NCBI RefSeq assembly: GCF_004920835.1
Contig: NZ_QFHO01000010.1
Location: forward strand, 81,796 to 145,795
Direction of reading: 5' to 3'
DNA: 64,000 nucleotides
DNA from: Stenotrophomonas maltophilia
GTDB taxonomy: Bacteria > Pseudomonadota > Gammaproteobacteria > Xanthomonadales > Xanthomonadaceae
Shown here: in pieces, positions 16,675 through 25,659 of the stretch
How the letters are laid out: every line of letters begins with the position of its first letter
Position numbering within the stretch: the first letter of the stretch is position 1
Translations under genes and position numbers: made by a program
Notes under the pieces: model-generated
The model's database searches: none
Seen by the model: the letters and a program-made list of their open reading frames with translations, nothing else
What the model was told of the DNA's origin: nothing

Positions 16675-16923
16675 TTATTCCGGCTTCGTTTCCAGGAAAT
16701 ACGCCTCGACCTTGCCCTTGACCTTGATCGTCATCGGGTTGCCACGGCGGTCGCGGGCCTTGCCGGCCTGCACGCGGATCCAGCCTTCGCTGACCGAATA
16801 TTCTTCGACGTTGTCGCGCTCGACGTCGTTGAAACGCACGCCGACGCCGCGCTCCAGCGCCTGCGCATCATGGAAGGGGCTGGCCGGGTTGATCGCCAGG
16901 TGGTCGGGAGGGGTATCGCTCAT
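16675..16923 (-). CDS. DUF3297 family protein
   Basis: This 82-residue protein matches my memory of DUF3297 (DTPPDHLAINPASPFHD at the N-terminus, GWIRVQAGKARDRRGNPMT in the middle). It is soluble, has no signal peptide, and its function is unknown. I chose ATG 16923; the longer frame starts within the promoter. It is divergent from the acidic protein gene at 17013. Confidence 0.8.
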   Translation of the reverse strand: MSDTPPDHLAINPASPFHDAQALERGVGVRFNDVERDNVEEYSVSEGWIRVQAGKARDRRGNPMTIKVKGKVEAYFLETKPE

Positions 16924-17012
16924 CGCTTCATTCAGGGTGACGGCCACCAAGGCCGGCTTCAGCGCTACAGGATAAACCGTAGAATGCCCGCCTGCCCCAA
17001 GGAGTGCCCGCC

Positions 17013-17555
17013 ATGCCCGACAACAGCGATTATTTCGACTTCGAAGAAGACGTCCAGGATTTCGACGAGGCCGATTTCGAGGCGCGTGTCTGGAACCTGC
17101 TGGTGCTGATCAATCCGGGTGATGACGAACAGGCCCTGCAGCAGTTCAACCGCTGGCGCGAGCAGCTGGCCGAGCAGGGGCAGCCGCTGGAGGCTGACAG
17201 CGACTGGCTGCCGGCCCTGTTCACGGCCATCGCCTGGCAGTCGGGCTTCGAGGTGGAGCGCGACGACCTGGATTCGCTGCAGTCGGCGGTCAATGAGCTG
17301 TCGGCGCGCTTCAACGTACAGCTGGACTGGGGTGGTGACCTCGATGACGAGGACTTCGCCGAGGACCTGGACGGTGTGCAGCTGATGTCCAGCGCTTTTG
17401 ATCGCCTGCGCGAACACAACTACACGCTGTGGAGCGTGGATGCCGGCAGCGATGGCTTCACTGGCGTGATGGCACTGACCCGCGACGATGACGCGATGCT
17501 GGCGCTGTGTTCGCTGCTGAACGTGGAAATCCGCTTGGGCAGCGACCCGTTCTGA
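17013..17555 (+). CDS. Highly acidic conserved protein, function unknown
   Basis: This 180-residue cytosolic protein is very rich in D and E (DYFDFEEDVQDFDEADFE at the start, GGDLDDEDFAEDLDG in the middle). The C-terminal part (DGFTGVMALTRDDD) looks like a folded alpha/beta domain. ATG 17013 follows AAGGAG with 8-base spacing. I considered RraB-like RNase E inhibitors because of the acidity but cannot support that from motifs. Confidence 0.75.
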   Translation: MPDNSDYFDFEEDVQDFDEADFEARVWNLLVLINPGDDEQALQQFNRWREQLAEQGQPLEADSDWLPALFTAIAWQSGFEVERDDLDSLQSAVNELSARFNVQLDWGGDLDDEDFAEDLDGVQLMSSAFDRLREHNYTLWSVDAGSDGFTGVMALTRDDDAMLALCSLLNVEIRLGSDPF

Positions 17556-17564
17556 GATTGATCG

Positions 17565-17632
17565 GTAGCGCCGGGCCATGCCCGGCGGCTTTTCACCGCG
17601 CTGCGCGCTCGCAGGGCATGGCCCGGCGCTAA
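17565..17632. repeat. REP pair (GCCGGGC type)
   Basis: A plus unit GTAGCGCCGGGCCATGCCC... (17565-17587) and a degenerate minus unit (17613-17632) flank a short spacer between two convergent genes. Confidence 0.85.
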
Positions 17633-17636
17633 CCAT

Positions 17637-17912
17637 CTACGGCCGGTACTGCGCCCTGGCGTTGGCGATCACCGCTTTCACCAGCGCGCGGTCGGTATGC
17701 CGGGAAATCGCGCGGGCACCCCGCGCGATTGCCTGCGCACGCAGGTCTGCAGTGACATCGTAATGCGCGCCGCTGGCCTTGTTCTGGAAGGCCCGCGGTG
17801 GAATGCCGAGCTGCGCGGCCATGGCGTGCAGCTCGGGCAGGGTGTCGGCCATCAGGTGCGCCCAGCGCTGTCCGCGCCAGGGATGCACCGCGTCATCGAC
17901 GTAGACCGACAC
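17637..17912 (-). CDS. DUF4031 family protein
   Basis: The core VYVDDAVHPWRGQRWAHLMA and the later FQNKASGAHYDVT are characteristic of DUF4031, a family of about 90 residues of unknown function. No ATG fits; GTG 17912 places the conserved VYVDD at residue 3 and begins 13 bases after the upstream stop, so co-transcription with the 17926-18438 gene is likely. The longer open frame overlaps that gene. Confidence 0.75.
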   Translation of the reverse strand: MSVYVDDAVHPWRGQRWAHLMADTLPELHAMAAQLGIPPRAFQNKASGAHYDVTADLRAQAIARGARAISRHTDRALVKAVIANARAQYRP

Positions 17913-17925
17913 CGCCGTGGCCGGA

Positions 17926-18438
17926 TCAGGCCTGCGGCTTACCGTCGGCGTCGGCGGCCGGGGTGGCCTCGGCGTCGGCAGCGCCTTCGGCGCCGGTGGT
18001 CTCTGCAGCAGCCTCATCGGCAGCTGCTTCGCCTTCAGCGGCTGCGTCTTCGGCCTGCTCGCTGGCGAACTCGGCCACCAGCTTGTCCAGGTACTCCTCG
18101 GCGGTCTGGCCGGCTTCAGCGGCCAGGGTGTCCAGCAGCTTCTGCATCAGCTCGGAGTATTCCAGGGTGACCGTGCGGCCTTCGGCTTCCTGCATGTTCG
18201 ACAGGTGCTTGAGCATGGCCAGCATCGGCACCGGGTTGTCGGCGTTGCCCATGGTCTGGCCACCGATGGCCAGCAGCCACTCACGGCCCTGAAGGCCGAT
18301 GGCGGCCACGGCCTGGCCGTCTTCGCTGAGCAGCACGGCATGGTTCTGCACCTGCTCGCGCGCGTTCAGACGGAGGAACGGACGCTTGGCCTGCTGCTTC
18401 TTGCGCTTGTCGCGCTTGGCCTTGGAGTTCTGGGACAT
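17926..18438 (-). CDS. Conserved protein with Ala/Glu-rich tail
   Basis: This 170-residue protein has a basic N-terminus (KAKRDKRKKQQAKRP), a folded middle (about 20-125, ending in a predicted helix with EYLDKLVAEFASEQ) and a low-complexity A/E/D tail of about 45 residues. It has no signal peptide. The polybasic start suggests nucleic-acid or ribosome contact, but I recognise no family. It probably forms a unit with the DUF4031 gene. Confidence 0.75.
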   Translation of the reverse strand: MSQNSKAKRDKRKKQQAKRPFLRLNAREQVQNHAVLLSEDGQAVAAIGLQGREWLLAIGGQTMGNADNPVPMLAMLKHLSNMQEAEGRTVTLEYSELMQKLLDTLAAEAGQTAEEYLDKLVAEFASEQAEDAAAEGEAAADEAAAETTGAEGAADAEATPAADADGKPQA

Positions 18439-18492
18439 GGGGTGGAATCACCTGAAAAGGAAAGACCGCCATTGTAGCGGCCGGGCGCAGGT

Positions 18493-18531
18493 GGGGTCAG
18501 ATCCCTTTCCCTTGGAAAGGGATCTGACCCC
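18493..18531. repeat. GGGGTCAGATCC palindrome, second copy
   Basis: The same 18-bp arms as at 16618 (18493-18510 and 18514-18531) with loop CTT. It ends 4 bases before the motB stop, where it could terminate the motAB message read on the minus strand. Confidence 0.85.
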
Positions 18532-18534
18532 GAT

Positions 18535-19473
18535 TCAGCGCACCGGCCCCTGCGCCGCCTGCACATCCGGGTCGGCGGTGGTGGCCGACAGCCCCACCTG
18601 CGGGCCGGCACCGGCCAGTGCGGCCTGCTCGGCGGCCTGGGTCATCACCACGATGCTGATGCGGCGGTTGATCGGGTTCTGCGGGTCGGCTTTGTCGAAC
18701 AGCACCGACGAGGACAGGCCGACCACGCGGGTGATCTTGCTGTCTTCCAGGCCGCCATCGATCAGCGCACGCCGTGCGGCGTTGGCGCGGTCGGCGCTCA
18801 GTTCCCAGTTGCCGTAGCCGCGCGCGGCCGAATAGGCGGTGATGTCGGTGTGGCCGGTCAGGCTGATCCGGTTCGGCACGTGGTTCAGGTACTCGGCCAG
18901 TTCGTGCAGGATCTGCTGGGTGTACGGTTTCAGGGTGGCGCTGCCGAGGTCGAACATCGGCCGGTTCTGCTTGTCCACGATCTGGATGCGCAGGCCTTCC
19001 GGGGTCAGGTCCAGCAGCAGCTGGTCCTTGAACGGTTCCAGCGCCTGGCTGCGGCTGATCGCTTCCTGCAGTTCCTTCATCAGCGCTTCCAGCTGCTGCT
19101 TGTCGCGCTGCTGCTCGTCCACCGGCTGCGGTATCGACTTCTGCTGGTTCTGGAAGGGATCGTTGCTGTTGCCGCGCGAAACATCGGTGGCGCCGCCGAG
19201 CTTGATCATCGAGGTGCTGGCACCGCCCGGCCCGGCCATGCCTGGCGCCGGCGTCGCGCTGGAGCCGACCAGCGGGCTGGGGTTGCGGAAGTACTCGGAA
19301 ATGGCTGCGCGCTCGGGCTTGCTGGTGCTGGCCATCAGCCACAGCACCAGGAAGAAGGCCATCATCGCGGTCACGAAGTCGGCGTAGGCCACCTTCCACG
19401 AACCGCCATGGTGGGCGGCGTGGCCGGCCTTCTTGACCCGGCGGACGATGACAGTGGGCTTGGTTTCGGCCAT
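18535..19473 (-). CDS. motB: Flagellar motor stator protein MotB
   Basis: This 312-residue protein has a short cytoplasmic start, a single TM helix (VAYADFVTAMMAFFLVLWLM) with the proton-carrying Asp32, a periplasmic linker and a C-terminal OmpA-like peptidoglycan-binding domain (LTGHTDITAYSAARGYGNWE). With MotA it forms the proton channel that drives the flagellum. The linker is rich in polar residues. It starts 3 bases after the motA stop. Confidence 0.97.
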   Translation of the reverse strand: MAETKPTVIVRRVKKAGHAAHHGGSWKVAYADFVTAMMAFFLVLWLMASTSKPERAAISEYFRNPSPLVGSSATPAPGMAGPGGASTSMIKLGGATDVSRGNSNDPFQNQQKSIPQPVDEQQRDKQQLEALMKELQEAISRSQALEPFKDQLLLDLTPEGLRIQIVDKQNRPMFDLGSATLKPYTQQILHELAEYLNHVPNRISLTGHTDITAYSAARGYGNWELSADRANAARRALIDGGLEDSKITRVVGLSSSVLFDKADPQNPINRRISIVVMTQAAEQAALAGAGPQVGLSATTADPDVQAAQGPVR

Positions 19474-19476
19474 GGC

Positions 19477-20331
19477 TTACTTGACTGTCTTCAGGTGCTG
19501 CTCGAAATCGGAGAAGGCCGGGCGCACGTTCGACGGCAGCGTCTTGCGGGCGAATTCCAGCGCGATCTTCGGGTTGTAGCCACGCAGGCAGGCCAGCAGG
19601 GCGGTCTTCACCGACTCGTAGATACGGCTGTCCTGCTCGGCGCGGGCTTCCATCGCCGCTGCCATCGGGCCGACGAAGCCATAGCCCAGCAGGATGCCGA
19701 GGAAGGTGCCGACCAGCGCGCCGGCCACGTGGCCGCCGACCTCGACAATGTCGCCGCCGATCGAGCCCATGGTGATGACGATGCCCAGCACCGCCGCGAC
19801 GATGCCGAAACCGGGCAATCCGTCGGCGACCTTGGTCAGCACCTGCGACGGCGCCATCGCCTCGGCGTGGTGCTTTTCCAGCTCCAGTTCCAGCAGCGGC
19901 TCCAGCTCGTGCGGCTCGATGTTGCTGCCGATCATCAGGCGCAGGCAATCGGTGATGAAGTCGATCAGGTGATGGTCGGCCTGCACCTTCGGGTAGTTGC
20001 CGAACAGCGCGCTTTCAGCCGGGCGCTCGACATGGTCTTCCAGCGCCATGAAGCCCTCGCGGCGGGCCTTGTTGAGCAGTTCGTACACCAGGCTGAGGAC
20101 GTCGATGTAGTCCTGTTGCTTGTAGCGCGGGCCCTTGAACACGCCGACCATGGCCTGCAGGGTCTGCTTGACCGTCTTGGCCGGGGTGCCGACCAGGAAC
20201 GCGCCCAGTGCGGCACCGCCGATGATGACCAGTTCGTAGGGCTGCCAGAGCGCACCCAGGCGTCCGTGGGCCCCGAGGTAGCCCCCGAGCACGCTGATGA
20301 TGACGACCAGGAATCCAACGATGATGAGCAT
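19477..20331 (-). CDS. motA: Flagellar motor stator protein MotA
   Basis: This 284-residue protein from ATG 20331 begins MLIIVGFLVV as in other MotA proteins; a TTG at 20343 would add four residues. It has four TM helices, with the conserved DGLPGFGIVAAVLG and GALVGTFLGILLGYG segments, and a large cytoplasmic loop (about 60-160) that contacts FliG. It forms the stator with MotB. Other flagellar genes are not in this window, as is common for motAB. Confidence 0.97.
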   Translation of the reverse strand: MLIIVGFLVVIISVLGGYLGAHGRLGALWQPYELVIIGGAALGAFLVGTPAKTVKQTLQAMVGVFKGPRYKQQDYIDVLSLVYELLNKARREGFMALEDHVERPAESALFGNYPKVQADHHLIDFITDCLRLMIGSNIEPHELEPLLELELEKHHAEAMAPSQVLTKVADGLPGFGIVAAVLGIVITMGSIGGDIVEVGGHVAGALVGTFLGILLGYGFVGPMAAAMEARAEQDSRIYESVKTALLACLRGYNPKIALEFARKTLPSNVRPAFSDFEQHLKTVK

Positions 20332-20422
20332 GGGGCGACGCAAGGAGGGGGGATATCTCCTTGTCGGCCCGTCGCCCGGTTTTCTGAAGAGGGAATTCTG
20401 TGAAATCGGTCAGCGGGGTATT

Positions 20423-20890
20423 TCAGCCCGCCACGCCGCTTTCCGCACCGCCACGCTGCAACGGGTCAGGCCAGGGCTCGCCGTTGCCGGTGAACGAAAG
20501 TGAGACGGAGTTCAGGCAGTGGCGCTCATGGGTCGGCGGCGGGCCGTCGGGGAACACATGGCCCAGATGGCTGCCGCAGCGCGCGCAGGTGATCTCGGTG
20601 CGGACCATGCCGTGGCTGGTATCGCGGATCTCGCGCACGTGCGCCGGGTCGAACGGAGCAAAGAAGCTGGGCCAGCCGGTGCCGGAATCGAACTTGGTGC
20701 TGGAGCGGAACAGCGGCAGCGCACACAGCCGGCAGCAATAGACGCCCTCGCGCTTGTTGTCGAGGAACACACCGCAGAACGGCGCTTCGGTGCCGTGCTG
20801 CAGCAGCACGCGGCGCTCCTCATTGCTGAGACCGGCAACCAGCGCCTCGGTCTGGGTGGTGGTCGGGGGCGTCAGGTCGAAGGCAGTCAT
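20423..20890 (-). CDS. msrB: Peptide-methionine (R)-S-oxide reductase MsrB, cytosolic
   Basis: This 155-residue enzyme reduces the R-epimer of methionine sulfoxide in proteins. Zinc cysteines are in CRLC and CARC, and the catalytic Cys is in RHCLNSVSL. There is no signal peptide, so it acts in the cytosol, in contrast to the exported MsrB at 47468. It is a single gene with start ATG 20890. Confidence 0.95.
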   Translation of the reverse strand: MTAFDLTPPTTTQTEALVAGLSNEERRVLLQHGTEAPFCGVFLDNKREGVYCCRLCALPLFRSSTKFDSGTGWPSFFAPFDPAHVREIRDTSHGMVRTEITCARCGSHLGHVFPDGPPPTHERHCLNSVSLSFTGNGEPWPDPLQRGGAESGVAG

Positions 20891-21030
20891 GGCGGCACTC
20901 CGTGGGGTCGATGGCTTGGGGATGCCCACAAACGTGGGGTTGTCGGCGCGACCTTGCAAGTGTGATGGCCGTTCATGGGCGGCACACAGGCGCAGGCGCA
21001 AGGTGAATGCGATCCATACCGGAGCGTGCC

Positions 21031-21396
21031 ATGAAGTCCCTTTCCCTGCTGCTGGCCCTGCTGCCCGCGCTGGCGCTGGCTCAGGTGCCGACCGGTAATC
21101 CGACCGTCACCCGCAGCAGCACCACCGTAGCCCCCCAGCCGGTGGTGCCGCCCGTGCAGCCAGCGAGGCCGCAGCCGCAGGTGCTGCCTTCGCCGCAGCC
21201 AGTGCAGCCGATCAAGTCCACCGGCCCGGCCCAGGTTGCGCCGGTCCCGGCGCCGAAGCCGTCCAGCAAGGTCTACGACCGCAACGGCCGCATCATCCCG
21301 GGTGTGCGCCCGGCCGGCCCCAACCGCGTATTCGATTCGCGTACCGGCCGCTATTACGACAGCATGCCCAGTAGTGACGGCCAACAGATCCGGTAG
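21031..21396 (+). CDS. Secreted Pro/Gln-rich small protein
   Basis: This 121-residue protein has a clear Sec signal peptide (MKSLSLLLALLPALALA, cleaved near residue 17), a Pro/Val/Gln-rich middle and a short folded-looking C-terminus (YDRNGRIIPGVRPAGPN...YYDSM). ATG 21031 has GGAG six bases upstream. It probably acts in the periplasm; the function is unknown. Its TAG stop is the head of a degenerate REP. Confidence 0.75.
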   Translation: MKSLSLLLALLPALALAQVPTGNPTVTRSSTTVAPQPVVPPVQPARPQPQVLPSPQPVQPIKSTGPAQVAPVPAPKPSSKVYDRNGRIIPGVRPAGPNRVFDSRTGRYYDSMPSSDGQQIR

Positions 21397-21414
21397 CGCT
21401 GGCCATGCCCGGCC
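21393..21414 (+). repeat. Degenerate SMAG REP
   Basis: GTAGCGCTGGCCATGCCCGG resembles the GTAGCGCCGGGCCATGCCC class with one broken pair. It overlaps the upstream stop codon. Confidence 0.65.
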
Positions 21415-21539
21415 TGAACGCACGAAAACAACATCCTGCCGATCACTGCTTTTTCGCCTGCGATTAACCGTTCCGGGACCAACGTGACCGTGCGCCGGCA
21501 TTCCGCCGCCGCATGTCCTTCGTCCACTGGATCGCGATC

Positions 21540-21698
21540 ATGAAAAACCAGCAGAACCGTCATCCCGGCAAGGAACCGCAGGGCCGTAACCCGCAGCAGC
21601 AACAGCAGCAACAACAGCAGCAGATGGACCCGCAGCAGCCGCACAAGGGTGGCAAGCAGCAGGAGCAGCGCTCGCAGAAGCACCCGCAGCAGCGTTGA
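21540..21698 (+). CDS. Gln-rich microprotein (putative)
   Basis: This 52-residue frame from ATG 21540 encodes a polar basic peptide with ten consecutive glutamines flanked by HPGKEPQGRNP and KGGKQQEQRSQKH. There is no hydrophobic segment. I see no good Shine-Dalgarno site, so it may be a chance frame over a CAG repeat. It ends just before a pair of palindromes. Confidence 0.45.
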   Translation: MKNQQNRHPGKEPQGRNPQQQQQQQQQQMDPQQPHKGGKQQEQRSQKHPQQR

Positions 21699-21712
21699 CG
21701 GTTGCCATGACC

Positions 21713-21794
21713 GGGGTCAGAGCCCGCTGCGCGGGATCCGACCCCTTGCCGAATCCTGACCGGGGTCGGATCCCGCACCGCGGGCTCTGACCCC
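21713..21794. repeat. Double GGGGTC palindrome
   Basis: Two 33-base imperfect palindromes (21713-21745 and 21762-21794), both bounded by GGGGTC/GACCCC, are inverted copies of each other separated by 16 bases. Together they make an 82-bp composite dyad between convergent genes. Confidence 0.85.
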
Positions 21795-21809
21795 AACCGC
21801 AGCGGCGCC

Positions 21810-22289
21810 TCAATCCGGAATCGGCAGGCTCAGCGTCTCCTTCACCTCTTCCATCACGATGTAGCTCTTCGACTCACGTACATGCGGCAGTGTCAGCAAC
21901 GTGCTGCCGAGCAGCTTGCGGTAGGAGGCCATCTCGCTGATCCGCGCCTTCAGCAGGTAATCGAAATCGCCCGACACCAGGTGGCACTCCAGTACGTTCG
22001 GCAACTTCAGCGCCGCGCGCCGGAACTCCTCGAAGATGTCGCCGGACTTGTAGGCCAGGCTGATTTCCACGAACACCAGCAGGCTGGCCTTCACCGCCGC
22101 CGGGTCCAGGTGGGCGTGGTAGCCGGTGATCACCGCTTCGCGCTCGAGCCGGCGCACGCGCTCGGTGCATGGCGTGGTCGACAGGCCGACCCGCTCGCCC
22201 AGTTCGGTGAAGGAGATACGGCCCTCGGCCTGCAGGATGCGCAGGATCTTGCGGTCGATCTTGTCCAGTTCGCGGGTACGGGTGGCCAT
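21810..22289 (-). CDS. lrp: Lrp/AsnC-family regulator
   Basis: This 159-residue protein has the Lrp layout: an N-terminal helix-turn-helix (ISFTELGERVGLSTTPCTERV) and a C-terminal amino-acid-binding RAM domain (VSGDFDYLLKARI). ATG 22289 is the usual MATRTRELDKID-type start. It is divergent from dadA-alr, and a near-perfect dyad lies in the shared promoter, so it likely senses an amino acid (alanine or leucine) and controls D-alanine catabolism, as Lrp homologues do elsewhere. Confidence 0.93.
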   Translation of the reverse strand: MATRTRELDKIDRKILRILQAEGRISFTELGERVGLSTTPCTERVRRLEREAVITGYHAHLDPAAVKASLLVFVEISLAYKSGDIFEEFRRAALKLPNVLECHLVSGDFDYLLKARISEMASYRKLLGSTLLTLPHVRESKSYIVMEEVKETLSLPIPD

Positions 22290-22330
22290 GGCCGTCAACC
22301 TTGGGGAATGAATTGCAGGAGAACATCCTG

Positions 22331-22379
22331 CCGGTTGATTGCAAATCAGGCAAATCAACTGGTATTGGCTGTCTATACT
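22331..22379 (+). promoter_or_regulatory. dadA promoter with Lrp-type dyad
   Basis: Arms at 22331-22340 (CCGGTTGATT) and 22353-22362 (AATCAACTGG) form a dyad that matches at 9 of 10 positions. It is just upstream of a -10 box TATACT at 22374-22379 that points to dadA. No good -35 hexamer is seen at the right spacing, which suits an activator-dependent promoter. Confidence 0.6.
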
Positions 22380-22438
22380 TCCCCAATTATGGTCCCGGCA
22401 CGCTCCAGTGCAGGGAATGATCGGGTTGGAGAAGTCCC

Positions 22439-23743
22439 ATGCGAGTCCTAGTTCTCGGCAGCGGCGTGATCGGCACCACCAGTGCCTGGTACCTGCGACA
22501 GGCCGGGTTTGAAGTCACGGTCATCGACCGCCAACCCGGCCCGGCGCTGGAGACCAGCTTCGCCAATGCCGGCCAGCTGTCGTTCGGCTACACCTCGCCG
22601 TGGGCGGCACCGGGCGTGCCGAAGAAGGCGATCGGCTGGCTGTTCGAGAAGCACGCGCCGCTGGCGATCAAGCCGGGCATGGACCTGGCCCAGTACCGCT
22701 GGCTGTGGCAGATGCTGCGCAACTGCACGCATGAGCGCTACGCGATCAACAAGGCGCGCATGGTGCGCATGTCCGAGTACAGCCGCGACTGCCTGAACGA
22801 GCTGCGGGCGCAGATCGGTATCGAATTCGAAGGCCGCGACCTGGGCACCACCCAGTTGTTCCGCACCCAGCAGCAGTTGGACGCCTCGGCGCAGGACATC
22901 GAGATCCTGGCCCAGTACGGCGTGCCGTACGAGGTACTGGACCGCGCCGGCATCATCCAGGCCGAACCGGCCCTGGCCCATGTCGACGGCCTGGTCGGCG
23001 CGCTGCGCCTGCCGCGTGACCAGACCGGCGACTGCCAGCTGTTCACCCGCCGCCTGGCGCAGATGTGCGTGGACGCCGGCGTCGAGTTCCGCTTCGACCA
23101 GGACATCACCGGTCTGGTCTCCGATGGCGAGCGCATCACCGGCGTGCACGTCAACGGCACCCTGGAAACCGCTGACCGCTTCGTGGTCGCGCTCGGCAGT
23201 TACTCGCCGGCGCTGGTCGCACCGCTGGGCATGCGCCTGCCGGTGTACCCGCTGAAGGGGTATTCGCTGACCCTGCCGATCACCGATCCGGCGATGGCAC
23301 CGACCTCGACCATCCTCGATGAGAGCTACAAGGTGGCGGTCACCCGTTTCGACGACCGCATCCGCGTCGGAGGCATGGCCGAAGTGGCCGGCTTCGACCT
23401 GTCGCTGTCGCAGCGCCGCCGCGAGACCCTGGAACTGGTGGTCAGCGACCTGTACCCGAAGGGCGGCGACCTGTCGCGCGCGCAGTTCTGGACCGGCCTG
23501 CGCCCGGCCACGCCGGATGGCACGCCGGTGATCGGCGCCACACCGTTCCGCAACCTGTACCTCAACACTGGGCACGGCACGCTGGGCTGGACCATGGCAT
23601 GCGGCTCGGGCCGCTACCTGGCCGACCTGATGAGCGCACGCCAGCCGCAGATCAGCACCGAAGGCCTGGATGTTTTCCGCTATGGCCAGTACGGTCACGC
23701 CCCGCAACATGAGAACCGCACATGCGTCCTGCCCGCGCGCTGA
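22439..23743 (+). CDS. dadA: D-amino acid dehydrogenase, small subunit
   Basis: This 434-residue FAD flavoprotein oxidises D-alanine and other D-amino acids to 2-oxo acids, feeding electrons to the respiratory chain at the membrane. The N-terminal dinucleotide fold ([15 protein letters not shown]) and the [20 protein letters not shown] block are typical. It has a good ribosome site (TTGGAGAAGTCCC). It overlaps alr by 22 bases, so both are made together for L-alanine to D-alanine to pyruvate breakdown. Confidence 0.96.
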   Translation: MRVLVLGSGVIGTTSAWYLRQAGFEVTVIDRQPGPALETSFANAGQLSFGYTSPWAAPGVPKKAIGWLFEKHAPLAIKPGMDLAQYRWLWQMLRNCTHERYAINKARMVRMSEYSRDCLNELRAQIGIEFEGRDLGTTQLFRTQQQLDASAQDIEILAQYGVPYEVLDRAGIIQAEPALAHVDGLVGALRLPRDQTGDCQLFTRRLAQMCVDAGVEFRFDQDITGLVSDGERITGVHVNGTLETADRFVVALGSYSPALVAPLGMRLPVYPLKGYSLTLPITDPAMAPTSTILDESYKVAVTRFDDRIRVGGMAEVAGFDLSLSQRRRETLELVVSDLYPKGGDLSRAQFWTGLRPATPDGTPVIGATPFRNLYLNTGHGTLGWTMACGSGRYLADLMSARQPQISTEGLDVFRYGQYGHAPQHENRTCVLPAR

Positions 23744-24789
23744 TTGATCTGGGCGCCCTGCGCAGCAACTACCGCCTCGCCCGCGAACTGGGCGGTGGCA
23801 AGGCCCTGGCGATCATCAAGGCCGATGCCTACGGCCATGGCGCGGTGCGCTGTGCGCAGGCGCTGGAAGGCGAGGCCGATGGTTTCGGCGTGGCCACCAT
23901 CGAAGAGGCGCTGGAACTGCGCCAGGCCGGCATCCGTGCGCCGATCCTGCTGCTGGAAGGCATCTTCGAAGCCAGTGACATGGCGCTGGTGGCCGAGCAC
24001 GATTTCTGGTTCGCCGTCGGTTCGCCGTGGCAGCTGGAGGCGCTGGCCGCCTTCGACAGCCCGCGTCCGTTGACGGTGTGGCTGAAGCTGGACAGCGGCA
24101 TGCATCGCCTCGGCCTGGGCGTGGACAGCTTCCGCGCCGCGCATGCGCGCCTGTCGGCGCTGCCGCAGGTCGAACGCATCGTGCTGATGACCCATCTGGC
24201 ACGTGCCGACGAGCTGGACAGCGAACGCACCCACGAGCAGGCGGCGACGTTCGCCCTTGCCATCGACGGCCTCGAAGGCGAGACCAGCGTGTGCAATTCG
24301 CCGGCGCTGCTGGGCTGGCCGGATGTGCGCAGCGACTGGGTGCGCCCGGGCCTGATGCTGTACGGGGCCAATCCGTTGCCGGACAACACCGATCTCACCG
24401 CGCGCCTGCGCCCGGTGATGACCATGCAGTCCAAGGTTATTGCCGAGCGCTGGATCGAGTCGGGGGAACCGGTGGGCTATGGCGCCCGCTTCGTCTCCAA
24501 GGCACGCACCCGCGTCGGCGTGGTCGCGTTGGGGTATGCCGATGGCTATCCGCAGTTCGCGCCGAATGGTACCCCGGTGCTGATCGATGGTCAGCCCGGC
24601 GTGCTGATCGGTCGCGTGTCGATGGACATGCTGACCGTGGACCTGACTGCACATCCGCAGGCGGGCGTTGGCAGCGTGGTGGAGCTGTGGGGCAATGCGC
24701 CGACGCTGTCCGAGCTGGCGCCGCGCTGCGGCGTGAGTGCGTACCAGCTGCCGTGTGGCGTCAAGCGCGTGGCCAGGGTGTACATGTAG
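23722..24789 (+). CDS. dadX: Alanine racemase (catabolic type)
   Basis: This 355-residue PLP enzyme interconverts L- and D-alanine. The PLP lysine is Lys33 in [10 protein letters not shown], and the second catalytic segment is [15 protein letters not shown] followed by GYADGYP. Pairing with dadA marks it as the catabolic racemase. It may also supply D-alanine for peptidoglycan if no second alr exists, which cannot be judged here. Its TAG stop is the head of a REP. Confidence 0.96.
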   Translation: MRPARALIDLGALRSNYRLARELGGGKALAIIKADAYGHGAVRCAQALEGEADGFGVATIEEALELRQAGIRAPILLLEGIFEASDMALVAEHDFWFAVGSPWQLEALAAFDSPRPLTVWLKLDSGMHRLGLGVDSFRAAHARLSALPQVERIVLMTHLARADELDSERTHEQAATFALAIDGLEGETSVCNSPALLGWPDVRSDWVRPGLMLYGANPLPDNTDLTARLRPVMTMQSKVIAERWIESGEPVGYGARFVSKARTRVGVVALGYADGYPQFAPNGTPVLIDGQPGVLIGRVSMDMLTVDLTAHPQAGVGSVVELWGNAPTLSELAPRCGVSAYQLPCGVKRVARVYM

Positions 24790-24843
24790 AGCCGAGCCCA
24801 TGCTCGGCGCTGTGACTGCGTGTCGACCAAGGTCGACACCTAC
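24786..24843. repeat. REP pair (GAGCCGAGC and GTCGACC types)
   Basis: A plus unit GTAGAGCCGAGCCCATGC... (24786-24808) overlaps the dadX stop. A minus unit GTAGGTGTCGACCTTGG... lies at 24820-24843. The two palindromes differ in sequence. Confidence 0.9.
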
Positions 24844-24851
24844 CGATGGGC

Positions 24852-25415
24852 CTACCGCGCAGCGGTGGCCTGGCTGGCCAGCTGGCGCTTCACCCAGTCA
24901 TCGATCAGGCGCTTCTCATAGCGCAGCGGATCACTGTCGCTCTTCAGCCCTACGTTGTGCAGATAGCCGGTGTCGCTCAGGCGCGCATCGCCTTCGCTGA
25001 TGATGCGGCCGCTGGCATCCTTCAGCGTGTACTGCAGGCTGATCCGCGGCGGGTAGATGTCACGCATGATCCGGATGTCACTGCCGCGGGGGCCATGCCA
25101 GGGCTCGTAGTCGCCGGCGCGCTTGATGTCGACCAGGGTCACGTCGAGGGTCTGGCCAGGCTGCAGCGGCTTGGCCGCCGTGGTCTGCAGGTAGCGCGCG
25201 AGCTGCTGCACCCAGTCGCCGCGCTCGGCTTCGAAGCGGTTGGTGCTCTGGCGGATCTCGGTGAATTTGGCCGGATCATCCCATTTCACGCTGACCGGGC
25301 CATCGGCCTGTAGCGCACGTGGTGCCTGCGCATCGGTCACGGTGCGCGGGGCCGCGTTGGCGCCGCCCGCCACCAGGGCGCCTGCCAGCAGGGCAATCGC
25401 GAGTGAGCGTTTCAT
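24852..25415 (-). CDS. DUF3016 periplasmic protein
   Basis: This 187-residue protein has a Sec signal peptide (MKRSLAIALLAGALVAGGANA) and a DUF3016 body (VSVKWDDPAKFTEIR, with GRIISEGDARLSD and the C-terminal KRLIDDWVKRQL). ATG 25415 follows CAGGAGACCGTC. The family is periplasmic and of unknown function. The open frame extends upstream but without ribosome sites. Confidence 0.85.
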   Translation of the reverse strand: MKRSLAIALLAGALVAGGANAAPRTVTDAQAPRALQADGPVSVKWDDPAKFTEIRQSTNRFEAERGDWVQQLARYLQTTAAKPLQPGQTLDVTLVDIKRAGDYEPWHGPRGSDIRIMRDIYPPRISLQYTLKDASGRIISEGDARLSDTGYLHNVGLKSDSDPLRYEKRLIDDWVKRQLASQATAAR

Positions 25416-25659
25416 GACGGTCTCCTGCGTCCCACCGATGGGGACGATGTTGATCACGGATCGAGTGTGATCCTGCTTCCAGGCAACGGCAATGGCCGAT
25501 TGCGTCACATACAAGAGTGGTTGCCGCCAATTCATTGTCGTCAAGCATGACTGACGGCGCTTGACGCTGTGAATACGCTCTTTGGAAGATGCTGTGCCTC
25601 CAACCCGGCCTGTCCAAACGCCCTTGTCCACACTGCCGCCCCTAGTGGAGCGCCCACCG

